Assembly (NCBI RefSeq): GCF_016908565.1
Contig: NZ_JAFBED010000011.1
Coordinates: 1 to 64,000 of the forward strand
Direction: 5' to 3'
From: Sutcliffiella tianshenii
Lineage (GTDB): Bacteria > Bacillota > Bacilli > Bacillales > Bacillaceae_I
DNA length: 64,000 bases
Position 1 is the first letter of the stretch, and the number at the start of each line of letters is the position of its first letter. The position numbers and the translations under genes were made by a program. Below the pieces are notes generated by a model. It ran no database searches. It was not told the origin of the DNA and worked only from the letters and a program-made list of their open reading frames with translations. Below, piece by piece: positions 49,315-57,075 of the stretch.

Positions 49315-49451
49315 AACACCGCTGTTGATTTCCGCACTAGGCTGCGCTTTCCGCGGGACGTTTGTGGAGCCTCCTCGGCTTCGCCTGTGGGGTCTCCACT
49401 AAACGTCTCCCTCCCGCAGGAGTCTTCGCCCATTGCTCCAATCAACAGCTA
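49315..49451 (+). repeat. interspersed repeat, copy 3
   Basis: About 137 bp from CAACACCGCTGTTGATTTCC to CAATCAACAGCTA. It is nearly identical to copy 4 at 54525-54658 and in the same orientation. The two enclose the gas vesicle cluster. Confidence 0.92.
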
Positions 49452-49695
49452 GCATACATTAAAAATTATTAAAGCCTACTATATTAACTTATAAAGTATG
49501 AATTACATATTTCTTACCCTTCCTTTAAAGTTCAATAAACATTGTAGGGGGTAGAAATTATTCCTATAGAGGTAGCTATTACTAAAATCATGGGCAATAC
49601 TACCCTTTTTACCCCATTTTTGTTTAACTATCGGCCATAGCGTGAATATAACGAGAAACAGAATAAATTTTATCGAATAAAGGAGTGGAAGATTC
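49452..49695. other. gas vesicle cluster upstream region
   Basis: About 240 bp of AT-rich sequence before gvpP that should hold the cluster promoter. GTTTAA at 49622 resembles a sigma-B -35, but the -10 candidate (GTGAAT, 14 bp on) is poor. I do not assign the sigma factor. Confidence 0.4.
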
Positions 49696-49881
49696 ATGGA
49701 TGTAAAAACGAGCGCATTACAACTTAAGGGTAACAAATGGGTGAAGGGTGCTGTGATCGGCAGTCTAGCCGCAAGTTCCGCATTTTTATTGAAGTCGGAC
49801 TCTCGAAATAAGGTGATGAAATTTTTTCGAAGAGACAAAGACAACCAAGAACATGAAGCAACTGAAGAAAAAGCTGATTAA
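49696..49881 (+). CDS. gvpP: GvpP-like gas vesicle cluster protein (YtxH-like, 61 aa)
   Basis: A 61-residue protein with a hydrophobic segment (VKGAVIGSLAASSAFLL, about residues 16-32) and a charged tail, the layout of small YtxH-like proteins. In Priestia megaterium the gas vesicle cluster has a gvpP of this kind just before gvpQ and the structural gene, so position and form agree. AAAGGAGTGG precedes the ATG. Its last 29 bp overlap gvpQ in another frame. Role unknown. Confidence 0.72.
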   Translation: MDVKTSALQLKGNKWVKGAVIGSLAASSAFLLKSDSRNKVMKFFRRDKDNQEHEATEEKAD

Positions 49882-50254
49882 AAAGATAAAGCGAGAAGCG
49901 ACAGAGCAGTATATCGACTATAAGAAGCAGAAGACGAAGGAAAAGATGCAGGGGAAAATCACAGCTGCATCGGGATCGTTGGAAGAATCCAGAAGTGATC
50001 TAGCTGATAACGTCCACAATAAAGCGGACGAAATGAAAGTGAAAATCCAGGAATCTCTATTAAAAGTCAAAGACAAACTGCAAAAAGTGAAAGAAGCTGG
50101 AGAGGCTCTGCAAGGTGACACAGGAAACCGGAAGAACTCCAGTGATATAAAGTCCTATACAGAAACAAATAAAGTAACGGATATAAAGGGAATGAATGCA
50201 GTAAAAAGCAATGTGGAAATCCCGCATGCAAGTGATACTAAAGGAGTGAAGTAA
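49853..50254 (+). CDS. gvpQ: GvpQ-like gas vesicle cluster protein
   Basis: A 133-residue, very basic and Lys/Glu-rich protein, almost certainly a long helix or coiled coil in residues 1-90 ([20 protein letters not shown] at the start), followed by a polar tail. It resembles GvpQ of Priestia megaterium in position and composition. It starts inside gvpP and ends 1 bp before the structural gene start; AAAGGAGTG for that gene lies within its end. Accessory role. Confidence 0.72.
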   Translation: MKQLKKKLIKKIKREATEQYIDYKKQKTKEKMQGKITAASGSLEESRSDLADNVHNKADEMKVKIQESLLKVKDKLQKVKEAGEALQGDTGNRKNSSDIKSYTETNKVTDIKGMNAVKSNVEIPHASDTKGVK

Positions 50255-50255
50255 A

Positions 50256-50516
50256 TTGGCAGCTATTCAAAAGAGTACAGATGGTTCAAGTTTAGCAGAA
50301 GTAATCGATAGAATTCTAGATAAAGGGGTCGTCATCGATGTATATGCCCGCGTTTCATTAGTGGGTATCGAGCTTGTGACAGTTGAAGCACGCGTCGTTA
50401 TTGCGAGTGTGGACACTTGGTTGCGTTACGCTGAAGCGGTCGGACTGTTACGGGATGACCTGATGGATGATGAATTCAAATTATCCGAACAAGTAAACGA
50501 AAGACAAAAAGCTTAA
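50256..50516 (+). CDS. gvpB: major gas vesicle structural protein GvpA/GvpB
   Basis: The 86-residue amphipathic shell protein that polymerises into the gas vesicle wall. The core is highly conserved: [20 protein letters not shown], then [20 protein letters not shown] and [14 protein letters not shown]. Alpha-beta-beta-alpha order is clear. The TTG start follows AAAGGAGTGAAGTAAA. The C-terminal tail beyond the core is acidic. Only one copy of a full structural gene is present, whereas Priestia megaterium has gvpA and gvpB. Confidence 0.95.
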   Translation: MAAIQKSTDGSSLAEVIDRILDKGVVIDVYARVSLVGIELVTVEARVVIASVDTWLRYAEAVGLLRDDLMDDEFKLSEQVNERQKA

Positions 50517-50598
50517 ATTTGACAATAGAATAGGCAGGGGACAAGGCACATACGATATGTGCCTTTGTTCCATTTCAATGAATCGGTGGGTGATTAGG

Positions 50599-50865
50599 AT
50601 GAGTATGAAAAAGGTATTAAACGAAGTAACGGAGTTCTTTTGTGAATTTGTGAAGCCTCCATATAAAATTACGTCCGTTCAACCGACAGACCAAGGTTGG
50701 GACGTCATTGTAGAGGTTATTGAAGAGAAGGAATATATGAAGGCATATGCCAAAGATCAGATGGTTGGCGTCTATCATGCAAGATTAAATAAAGAGATGG
50801 AAGTCGAATCTTATGATCGCAGGAGCCTTCGTGCAAGAAGTTCCCTGGATTTATATCAAGAGTAA
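50599..50865 (+). CDS. gvpR: GvpO-family gas vesicle protein (GvpR)
   Basis: An 88-residue protein of the GvpO family: GWDVIVEVIEEKEYMKAYAKD in the middle and the characteristic YDRRSLRARSSL near the C terminus. In haloarchaea GvpO is needed for vesicle formation; in Priestia megaterium the matching gene at this place is gvpR. I use ATG 50599 after GGTGGGTGA (ATG 50605 is two codons on). Upstream in-frame sequence from 50557 is not needed. Confidence 0.85.
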   Translation: MSMKKVLNEVTEFFCEFVKPPYKITSVQPTDQGWDVIVEVIEEKEYMKAYAKDQMVGVYHARLNKEMEVESYDRRSLRARSSLDLYQE

Positions 50866-50895
50866 AGTCGTTGAATTGTCGTGGAGGTTGGGAAG

Positions 50896-51810
50896 ATGAA
50901 TAAACAATTGGAGCAGGAGATTGTCACACATTCCACAGTGGATGAAATCACATCGAGAACTGTAGATTATCTAAAAAACGGTTTCCCTGTGCATTTTACA
51001 GGACCAACAGGAGTAGGGAAGACCTCCATCGCACTTCATGTCGCGAAAAAGCTTGAAAGGCCCATTGTGGTTTTACAAGGGCATGAGGAAATGACCAATG
51101 CAGATTTGTTGGGGGACTTCAATGGTTATACAAAGAAACTCCTTGTTGATAATTATGTCCGTTCTGTTATGAAAAAAGAGGAGACCATGCGTGAGAATTG
51201 GCAGGAAGGCCTGCTGCTCGAGGCAGTGAAAAATGGTTATACCCTGATATATGATGAGTTTACCAGGTCAAAGCCTGAAACGAACAATCTGTTTTTATCG
51301 GTGATCGAAGAGGGAGTACTCCCTTTGTATGGATCTAAACATAAAGAAAAATGGATTCCTGTCCATGAGGATTTTTCCATCATTTTTACAAGTAATCCAT
51401 CTGAATATGCAGGGGTTCATGAAACACAGGATGCACTGCTTGATCGGATGATCACGATGGAGCTTGACTATATGGATCCTGAAGCTGAATCTGCCATCCT
51501 AAGTCAGAAGGCGGAGATAGCAGAGGAGCAGGCTGAAATGATTGCGGGCTTTGTATCCAATTTACGTGATAAATGCTTATCAAAAAGTAAGCAAGGACCA
51601 GGAATACGTGCCGCGCTGATGATTGCGACGGTATCTAAAGATAAAGAAATGAACATCAGTGCAGAGGATGAGGAATTCAAGCAACTGTGCATCGATGTAT
51701 TGCTGCATACCGTTCACAAGGGGATGCAATATGAAAAGAAATCAAGAAGCTTATCTCTTATCACACAAGAGTTCAAGAAAGCATTTGGAGGGAATAACAA
51801 TGGAAAGTAA
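50896..51810 (+). CDS. gvpN: gas vesicle AAA+ ATPase GvpN
   Basis: A 304-residue AAA+ ATPase of the MoxR/CbbQ type, thought to remodel or add shell subunits as vesicles grow. Walker A GPTGVGKT (36-43), Walker B LIYDEF (117-122) and sensor-1 FTSNPSEYAG are all present. ATG 50896 follows GTGGAGG. Its end overlaps gvpF by 11 bp. Confidence 0.94.
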   Translation: MNKQLEQEIVTHSTVDEITSRTVDYLKNGFPVHFTGPTGVGKTSIALHVAKKLERPIVVLQGHEEMTNADLLGDFNGYTKKLLVDNYVRSVMKKEETMRENWQEGLLLEAVKNGYTLIYDEFTRSKPETNNLFLSVIEEGVLPLYGSKHKEKWIPVHEDFSIIFTSNPSEYAGVHETQDALLDRMITMELDYMDPEAESAILSQKAEIAEEQAEMIAGFVSNLRDKCLSKSKQGPGIRAALMIATVSKDKEMNISAEDEEFKQLCIDVLLHTVHKGMQYEKKSRSLSLITQEFKKAFGGNNNGK

Positions 51811-52561
51811 ACAAGGTTTTTATACATTTTGTGCGATTCCAAAACAGGATAACGAATTAACGCTTGGAAACGTGGAACTCGAAGGCCAGTCCACTCCCTT
51901 GCAATTGATCGACTATAAAGAATTCTCCATGGTAGTTGCAAACGCCCCAATCAAAATCTATCACCCGAAAAAAGACAATCTGCTCACCCACCAATCTGTG
52001 GTCTCCTCCATGATGGAAATATCCTCTGTCATCCCTATGAGTTTTGGGAATGTATTTGAATCAGAGGCGGATGTGCAATTTTTAATGAAGTCCTTGCACG
52101 ATGAGTTTGTTGAGATTTTCACCAAAATAGAAAATAAAATTGAAGTCGGTTTGAAGATCTTGGGTAAAGATGAATGGCTGAAAAGTGAAATCAATAAAAA
52201 TCAAAAGGCAATCAAGCTGAAAGAGAAAATCAAGGGGAAATCTGAAGCAGCCTCCTATTATGAACGCATCGAGCTGGGTGATATGGCACAGCGTTTCATG
52301 AAGGAAAAAATGCAAGCGTGTATGAAGGAAATCTTCCTGCCACTTGCGGAAAAAGCAGTTTCTGCCAAACAGAACGAAACGATTGGCGGGAAGATGCTGA
52401 TCAATGCTTCCTTTTTGATCGACCGTGAAGATGAAGCGCAATTTGACGAGCTTGTTAATGAACTATATGAAAAATGGTCCGATAAAGTGGAATTCAAATA
52501 CACAGGTCCATGGCCGGCATACAACTTCATTGATATTAAGCTGAAGGCGAAGAATGCTTAA
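51800..52561 (+). CDS. gvpF: gas vesicle protein GvpF
   Basis: A 253-residue GvpF/GvpL-family protein. GFYTFCAI at the start, SVIPMSFGNVFESEADV in the first domain and the C-terminal KVEFKYTGPWPAYNFIDIKL signature are typical. GvpF interacts with GvpA and is a minor shell or assembly protein. I use ATG 51800, right after TTTGGAGGG within gvpN. Its stop overlaps the gvpG start (TAATG). Confidence 0.93.
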   Translation: MESKQGFYTFCAIPKQDNELTLGNVELEGQSTPLQLIDYKEFSMVVANAPIKIYHPKKDNLLTHQSVVSSMMEISSVIPMSFGNVFESEADVQFLMKSLHDEFVEIFTKIENKIEVGLKILGKDEWLKSEINKNQKAIKLKEKIKGKSEAASYYERIELGDMAQRFMKEKMQACMKEIFLPLAEKAVSAKQNETIGGKMLINASFLIDREDEAQFDELVNELYEKWSDKVEFKYTGPWPAYNFIDIKLKAKNA

Positions 52562-52824
52562 TGATCCATAAGCTGTTGACCGGACCGATCGGCGCGCTCG
52601 TCAAGCTCGGTGAAAAGATACAGGAAGAAGTGGATAAAGAGCTGTATGATCTTGATACGATCCAGCAAAAGCTCGTCCAGCTTGAGATGATGGCTGAAAT
52701 GGATGAAATCACAGAAGAAGAACATGCCGCGCAGGAAGAAGTGCTACTTGAGCGATATGAGATAGCCAAGCTTCGTGAGCAACGGATGTTTGATGATATG
52801 AAGAAAAGAGATGGAGGTGTATAA
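52561..52824 (+). CDS. gvpG: gas vesicle protein GvpG
   Basis: An 87-residue protein with the GvpG pattern: LLTGPIGALVKLGEKIQEEVDKEL, then a helix rich in Glu and Leu that should form a coiled coil. It acts with GvpF and GvpL in assembly complexes. It begins at the gvpF stop (TAATG) and leaves 3 bp before gvpL. Confidence 0.92.
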   Translation: MIHKLLTGPIGALVKLGEKIQEEVDKELYDLDTIQQKLVQLEMMAEMDEITEEEHAAQEEVLLERYEIAKLREQRMFDDMKKRDGGV

Positions 52825-52827
52825 GTA

Positions 52828-53643
52828 ATGGAAGCTATCAGTACAGAACAGCTATTTTACTTATACGGATTAATCCCGGCTAAAGAAGTCGAAGAAAGAC
52901 CATTGGATGCGATTCAAGGAATTGATGATAAACATGAAATCTATACAAGGCAGCTTGGAGAGGTGTTGGCTGTCATGTGCAGATTGGACGCCGAGGAATA
53001 CTCGGAGGCTGCTATCGAGGAGAAAATGAACGATATGGAGTGGCTGAAAACGAAAGCTTATCATCACCATGAAACCTTGGCCACCCTGCATGAATCATAC
53101 ACACTAGTTCCTCTTAAGTTTTGTACAATCTATAAGAGCGAAGAAAATCTGGCCCTGACCATCGAACAGCAAGAGAGCAAAATCACAAGTCTTTTTGCAG
53201 AGCTTGCCCACAAAGAAGAATGGAATCTGAAAATCTATTGTGAGGATGAAAAAATCAAAGAGGAAATCATGAATCATTCTCCAGCCATAAAAGAGCGGGA
53301 AGAAGAAATAGCCGCTTTAAGCCCAGGCAGGCAATTTTTTGAAAAGAAGAAGCTGAAGAACCTGATCGATCAAGAGACAACAGAAGCAAAGAGGAAAAGC
53401 TGTGATATCATCCACGAGCAACTTGGGCATCATTGTTCCGATTCGGCGGTAAAGAAAAATTGGAGCCAGGAGATGACAGGCAGAAAACAGGATATGAACT
53501 GGAATGGAGTGTATCTGATTCCAAAGGAGAAGCGTGAGGAATTCATCCAGGAACTTCAGCGTTTGAAAGAATCCCATACCGATACAGGGTTTACGATGGA
53601 ATATACAGGACCATGGCCTTGTTATTACTTTGCCAATCTATAG
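52828..53643 (+). CDS. gvpL: gas vesicle protein GvpL (GvpF/L family)
   Basis: A 271-residue GvpF/GvpL paralogue. It has LFYLYGLIPAKEV at the start, HHETLATLHESYTLVPLKFCTIY in the first half and TMEYTGPWPCYYF at the very end, in parallel with gvpF. A Lys/Glu-rich middle part is likely helical. GAGGTG precedes the start. It forms the assembly complex with the other Gvp proteins. Confidence 0.92.
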   Translation: MEAISTEQLFYLYGLIPAKEVEERPLDAIQGIDDKHEIYTRQLGEVLAVMCRLDAEEYSEAAIEEKMNDMEWLKTKAYHHHETLATLHESYTLVPLKFCTIYKSEENLALTIEQQESKITSLFAELAHKEEWNLKIYCEDEKIKEEIMNHSPAIKEREEEIAALSPGRQFFEKKKLKNLIDQETTEAKRKSCDIIHEQLGHHCSDSAVKKNWSQEMTGRKQDMNWNGVYLIPKEKREEFIQELQRLKESHTDTGFTMEYTGPWPCYYFANL

Positions 53644-53658
53644 AAGGAAGGGTTCACA

Positions 53659-53913
53659 ATGCCAGCACCTAATGGAGTAGATCCGAATCAAGATGTATCC
53701 TTGCTCGATATCCTGGATGTCATCCTCGACAAAGGGGTTGCCCTTAGAGGTGAGCTGATCATCTCGATAGCAGATATTGATTTAATCTATTTGGACTTGC
53801 GTCTGCTCATAACCTCCGTGGATAAACTCATGCAGACCAACGAGCGGAAAGTCATAGATGAGGAGGAAGAAGAATGGAACACCAGCCACAGAAAAGCGGT
53901 AGAATCCAGCTAG
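53659..53913 (+). CDS. gvpS: GvpA-related minor protein GvpS
   Basis: An 84-residue GvpA paralogue: SLLDILDVILDKGVALRGEL, then SIADIDLIYLDLRLLITSVD. The first motif keeps the LDKG turn while the C-terminal part is short. In Priestia megaterium GvpS sits between gvpL and gvpK and is a minor shell-like or nucleation protein. Its last 40 bp overlap gvpK in another frame. AAGGAAGGG precedes the ATG. Confidence 0.88.
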   Translation: MPAPNGVDPNQDVSLLDILDVILDKGVALRGELIISIADIDLIYLDLRLLITSVDKLMQTNERKVIDEEEEEWNTSHRKAVESS

Positions 53914-54158
53914 ATCCGGATAATGTGGAACAAGGGCTTTCCCAATTGGTACTGACAGTGATTGAACTGTTAAGACAGTTGATTGAAAGGCATGCGTTGA
54001 GACGCGTGGAGCGGGGCAATCTGACAGACGAGGAGATTGAAAAGCTCGGTACCGCATTAATGAATCTGGAATTGAAAATGGAAGATTTGAAAGAGATTTT
54101 CGACTTGGATGATGAAGACTTGAACATAGACCTAGGACCCCTAGGGAACCTGTTGTAA
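53874..54158 (+). CDS. gvpK: gas vesicle protein GvpK
   Basis: A 94-residue GvpK protein: RIQLDPDNVEQGLSQLVLTV, then IELLRQLIERHALRRVERG, and LTDEEIEKLGTALMNLE, all typical. It is required for vesicle formation in haloarchaea and bacteria; the exact role is open. It starts inside gvpS, so the two are translationally coupled. Confidence 0.92.
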   Translation: MEHQPQKSGRIQLDPDNVEQGLSQLVLTVIELLRQLIERHALRRVERGNLTDEEIEKLGTALMNLELKMEDLKEIFDLDDEDLNIDLGPLGNLL

Positions 54159-54188
54159 ACTTTTTGAGCAATTAAGGAGCTGTTAATT

Positions 54189-54491
54189 ATGTCCATGCAA
54201 ACCCCGGGTCAATCTAGTAACCTAGTGGAAGTATTGGAAAAGATATTAGATAAAGGTGTCGTCATTGCAGGGGATATCAAAATTGGCCTTGCGGATGTCG
54301 AACTGCTGACCATCAAAATCCGTCTGCTTGTTGCATCTGTCGATAAAGCAAAGGAAATCGGGATGGACTGGTGGGAGACAGACCCCTATTTCTCCTCCAA
54401 GCAGGCTACCCGTGATTTGGAGTCACAAAATGCAAAGCTGCTCGAGCGAATCGACCAGCTGGAAAAGCGTCTAGAAGCACCTAAAAAGTAA
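54189..54491 (+). CDS. gvpJ: GvpA-related nucleation protein GvpJ
   Basis: A 100-residue GvpA/GvpJ paralogue: [20 protein letters not shown], then KIGLADVELLTIKIRLLVAS, followed by a coiled-coil C-terminal extension (LLERIDQLEKRLE). GvpJ probably seeds the conical tips. AAGGAGC precedes the ATG. It is the last gene of the cluster; gvpT and gvpU, which follow it in Priestia megaterium, are absent and a repeat begins 34 bp later. Confidence 0.9.
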   Translation: MSMQTPGQSSNLVEVLEKILDKGVVIAGDIKIGLADVELLTIKIRLLVASVDKAKEIGMDWWETDPYFSSKQATRDLESQNAKLLERIDQLEKRLEAPKK

Positions 54492-54524
54492 TTGCCATTA
54501 TTCTATTTTATTTAACTCTATAAA

Positions 54525-54658
54525 CACCGCTGTTGATTTCCGCACTAGGCTTCGCTTTCCGCGGGGCGTTTGTGGAGCCTCCTCGGCTGCGCCTGTGGGG
54601 TCTCCACTAAACGCAACACCCGCCGGAGGTCTTCGCCTATTGCTCCAATCAACAGCTA
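54525..54658 (+). repeat. interspersed repeat, copy 4
   Basis: CACCGCTGTTGATTTCCGC to CCAATCAACAGCTA, in the same orientation as copy 3 across the gas vesicle cluster. A few differences (ACACCCGCCGGAGG) occur near the end. Confidence 0.92.
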
Positions 54659-54750
54659 GATTCTTTAAATCATCACTGGTTTTAAAAAGAGGCCCTTATA
54701 TCACAAAGGATACACCATAAAAATAGTATAGTGCAGACGGTATGTGCCAC

Positions 54751-54949
54751 CTGTCAACCCTGTTGATCGGAGTGCAGGGCGTGAGACTCCTCGAAAATGC
54801 CAGCATTTTCTTCGTGCGATGTATCGCTGCCGCAGCCTTCCTTGTCCTGCGGGAGATAGCGGTAGACTTGAGACCCCGCAGGCAAGGCCGAGGAGGCTCA
54901 TGCACCGCCCCGCGGAAAGCGAACGCCTGGAACGGAGATTGACAGGGAG
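54751..54949 (-). repeat. interspersed repeat, copy 5 (inverted, with 60-bp insertion)
   Basis: Matches the reverse-oriented copy 2 at 21403-21532, but carries about 65 extra bases after GTGAGACTCCT. These include the small hairpin GAAAATGCCAGCATTTTC and the sequence GATGTATCGCTGCCGCAGCC. Copies 4 and 5 fill the gap between gvpJ and the SDR gene, together with a terminator. Confidence 0.85.
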
Positions 54950-54987
54950 TAAGCAGAACACAATATTATTATATTTTTTAATATGAT

Positions 54988-55021
54988 GAAAAAGCAACGG
55001 ACTATTTCGTTGCTTTTTTTT
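54988..55021 (+). terminator. terminator before the SDR gene
   Basis: AAAAAGCAACG pairs with CGTTGCTTTTT, with T residues after. It closes the gas vesicle/repeat region. Confidence 0.85.
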
Positions 55022-55072
55022 CTGTGTCTGAAAGTGGAATTATGCTAATCTAGTGGAAAGGGAGGGATGATG

Positions 55073-55834
55073 GTGGAGAAAATAGCTGTAATTACAGGTG
55101 CCAGTCGTTTAAGGGGAATCGGGGCTGCCATTTGCCGTGAACTTGCGGATGCAGGACACCACATTTTTTTTACATATTGGATGGACTACGACAGGACAAT
55201 GCCATGGGAAATGGAAAGCAACGAGCCTCTGCTGCTGAAAACCGAACTTGAGGCAAAAGGCGTAAAAACGGCGAGCCTGGAATTGGACTTGTCCCGCAGT
55301 GATGCGGCAGAGCTGTTGATGGACGAGGTGCAAAAGCAGTTGGGGATGCCAGATATCCTGATCAATAATGCCGCCTATTCTACGAATAACGATTTTTCCG
55401 ACTTGACTGCCGAAGAGCTGGATAAACATTATTTGGTTAATATCCGCGCCACCACTCTATTAAGTGTTCAATTTGCAAGAGTGTTTGATAAGCAGGCTGG
55501 AGGAAGGATCGTCAACCTTACATCCGGCCAATCACAGGGGCCGATGCCTGGGGAACTGGCATATGCTACAACAAAAGGGGCAGTCGATGCACTCACCCTG
55601 ACTCTTTCTGCGGAATTGGCCCCATTGGGGATAACCGTCAATGCTGTAAATCCTGGCCCGACTGACACGGGGTGGATGACTGAATCCGTCAAAAGGGAGC
55701 TTGCGCCCATGTTTCCTTTTGGCAGGGTGGGAGAGCCACGCGATGTAGCAAGGACGATACGATTCCTCGTAAGCGATCAGGCGGATTGGATCACGGGACA
55801 GGTCATTCATTCAGAAGGCGGATTCAGGAGATAG
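55073..55834 (+). CDS. short-chain dehydrogenase/reductase
   Basis: A 253-residue SDR. Cofactor motif TGASRLRGIG (residues 8-17, with an unusual RLRG insertion where TGASxGIG is common), NNAAYS, and the catalytic S151, Y164 and K168 (AYATTK). The final EGGFRR is typical. The general form is like 3-oxoacyl-ACP reductases, but the substrate is unknown. GTG 55073 has the best spacing to GGAGGG; ATG 55067 or 55070 would abut that site. A single-gene unit. Confidence 0.88.
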   Translation: MEKIAVITGASRLRGIGAAICRELADAGHHIFFTYWMDYDRTMPWEMESNEPLLLKTELEAKGVKTASLELDLSRSDAAELLMDEVQKQLGMPDILINNAAYSTNNDFSDLTAEELDKHYLVNIRATTLLSVQFARVFDKQAGGRIVNLTSGQSQGPMPGELAYATTKGAVDALTLTLSAELAPLGITVNAVNPGPTDTGWMTESVKRELAPMFPFGRVGEPRDVARTIRFLVSDQADWITGQVIHSEGGFRR

Positions 55835-55838
55835 ATAA

Positions 55839-55883
55839 AAAAAGGCTCGTTTCACCACATTTTATGGTAAAACGAGCCTTTTC
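55839..55883. terminator. bidirectional terminator SDR / SEDS genes
   Basis: AAAAGGCTCGTTT pairs with AAACGAGCCTTTT. It lies between convergent genes. Confidence 0.92.
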
Positions 55884-55908
55884 TTATATGAATCTGCAAT
55901 ACTTCCAA

Positions 55909-57075
55909 TCAATCAAACATAAACTGCTTCGTCCTGTACTTCACACTCATGACAATTCCCATTGCAATCATATTGGTCAGCAAGGCACTGCCCCCATAGC
56001 TCATGAACGGGAGCGCCAAACCGGTAATCGGCATCAATCCGATCGTCATGCCGATATTCTGGAAGATCTGAAAAGCAAAAAGTCCAATGACCCCTGTCAC
56101 CAAGTAGGTGCCAAAAGGGTTATCACAGTGAATGGCAATCATGATCAATCTGTAGATCATAATAAAATAAATTGAAATGACGATTGTTGCCCCGACAAAT
56201 CCAAACTCTTCCCCGATCAAAGCAAAGATGAAGTCAGTCTGCACCTCGGGTATTCTGCCGCTTTGTGACTGGACTCCCTCTAACAGACCGCGTCCTGACA
56301 CTTGTCCTGCCCCGATACCCTTCAGCGCTTCCGTCAATTGGAATCCATAGGAGGACGCATATTCCTCCCTGCTTAACCAGCCGTATATACGTTCAAGCTG
56401 ATGAGGTTCGATGAATTTGGTGAAAAGTTCAAAATTATAATTATGCAGATAGACCAGTGTCCCTAACACTGAAATGATGAATCCCGCCAACAGCGACAAT
56501 ACTTTCCAGGAGGTACCGCTGATGAATATCATGGTGATCATGATCGCTGCTATTACCAGTGCCGTACCAAGGTCTGGCTGTTTCAGAATCAGCAGGAAAG
56601 GCGGCATCGAATAGGCGATCAGTTTAATGACCACGATAGGCGGAGTCTTAAAGTCCAACTCATGCTTTTCTTTCACCCATTTATTGATGACCCCTGCCAG
56701 GATGATGAGTAAAAATATTTTCATGAACTCCGAGGGCTGAAGCATGAAGCCCCCAAGATTAATCCAACGTTGTGAACCGTTTCGGACCGTCCCGAATAAC
56801 TCGACGGCTACCAAGAGAATCAGTCCGAGCGTATAGAAGGGAAGGGCAAGGTTCTCCAACAGCTCATAGTCAAAGAACATAATGGAAACCATGATTCCAA
56901 CCCCGATGATGTACCAAACAATCTGCCGTTTAAAAAAGTAAAAAGGGTCATTTGCAAAATACTGACCCGAAGCACTATATACTGCCACTAAACTTATAAT
57001 AAAAAGTAAAAACAGCAGAAATAACAACGTATAATCGACCCGACTATACTCTAGCTTGTTATTTTCTGTCCCCAT
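55909..57075 (-). CDS. SEDS-family cell wall polymerase (FtsW/RodA/SpoVE), second of two
   Basis: A 388-residue membrane protein with about ten helices. SEDS motifs: VAVYSASGQYF in the first loop, RWINLGGFMLQPSEFMKI, QPDLGTALV and the C-terminal LPFMSYGGSALLTNM. SEDS proteins polymerise lipid II into glycan strands with a partner class B PBP, which is not in this window. Its start overlaps the previous SEDS gene by 25 bp, so the two are coupled. Closer to RodA or FtsW cannot be told. Confidence 0.9.
   Translation of the reverse strand: MGTENNKLEYSRVDYTLLFLLFLLFIISLVAVYSASGQYFANDPFYFFKRQIVWYIIGVGIMVSIMFFDYELLENLALPFYTLGLILLVAVELFGTVRNGSQRWINLGGFMLQPSEFMKIFLLIILAGVINKWVKEKHELDFKTPPIVVIKLIAYSMPPFLLILKQPDLGTALVIAAIMITMIFISGTSWKVLSLLAGFIISVLGTLVYLHNYNFELFTKFIEPHQLERIYGWLSREEYASSYGFQLTEALKGIGAGQVSGRGLLEGVQSQSGRIPEVQTDFIFALIGEEFGFVGATIVISIYFIMIYRLIMIAIHCDNPFGTYLVTGVIGLFAFQIFQNIGMTIGLMPITGLALPFMSYGGSALLTNMIAMGIVMSVKYRTKQFMFD

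Noticed and set aside
49622-49650. sigma-B promoter for the gas vesicle cluster
   Set aside because: GTTTAA fits but the -10 (GTGAAT) does not match GGGTAT well; not reported as a promoter.
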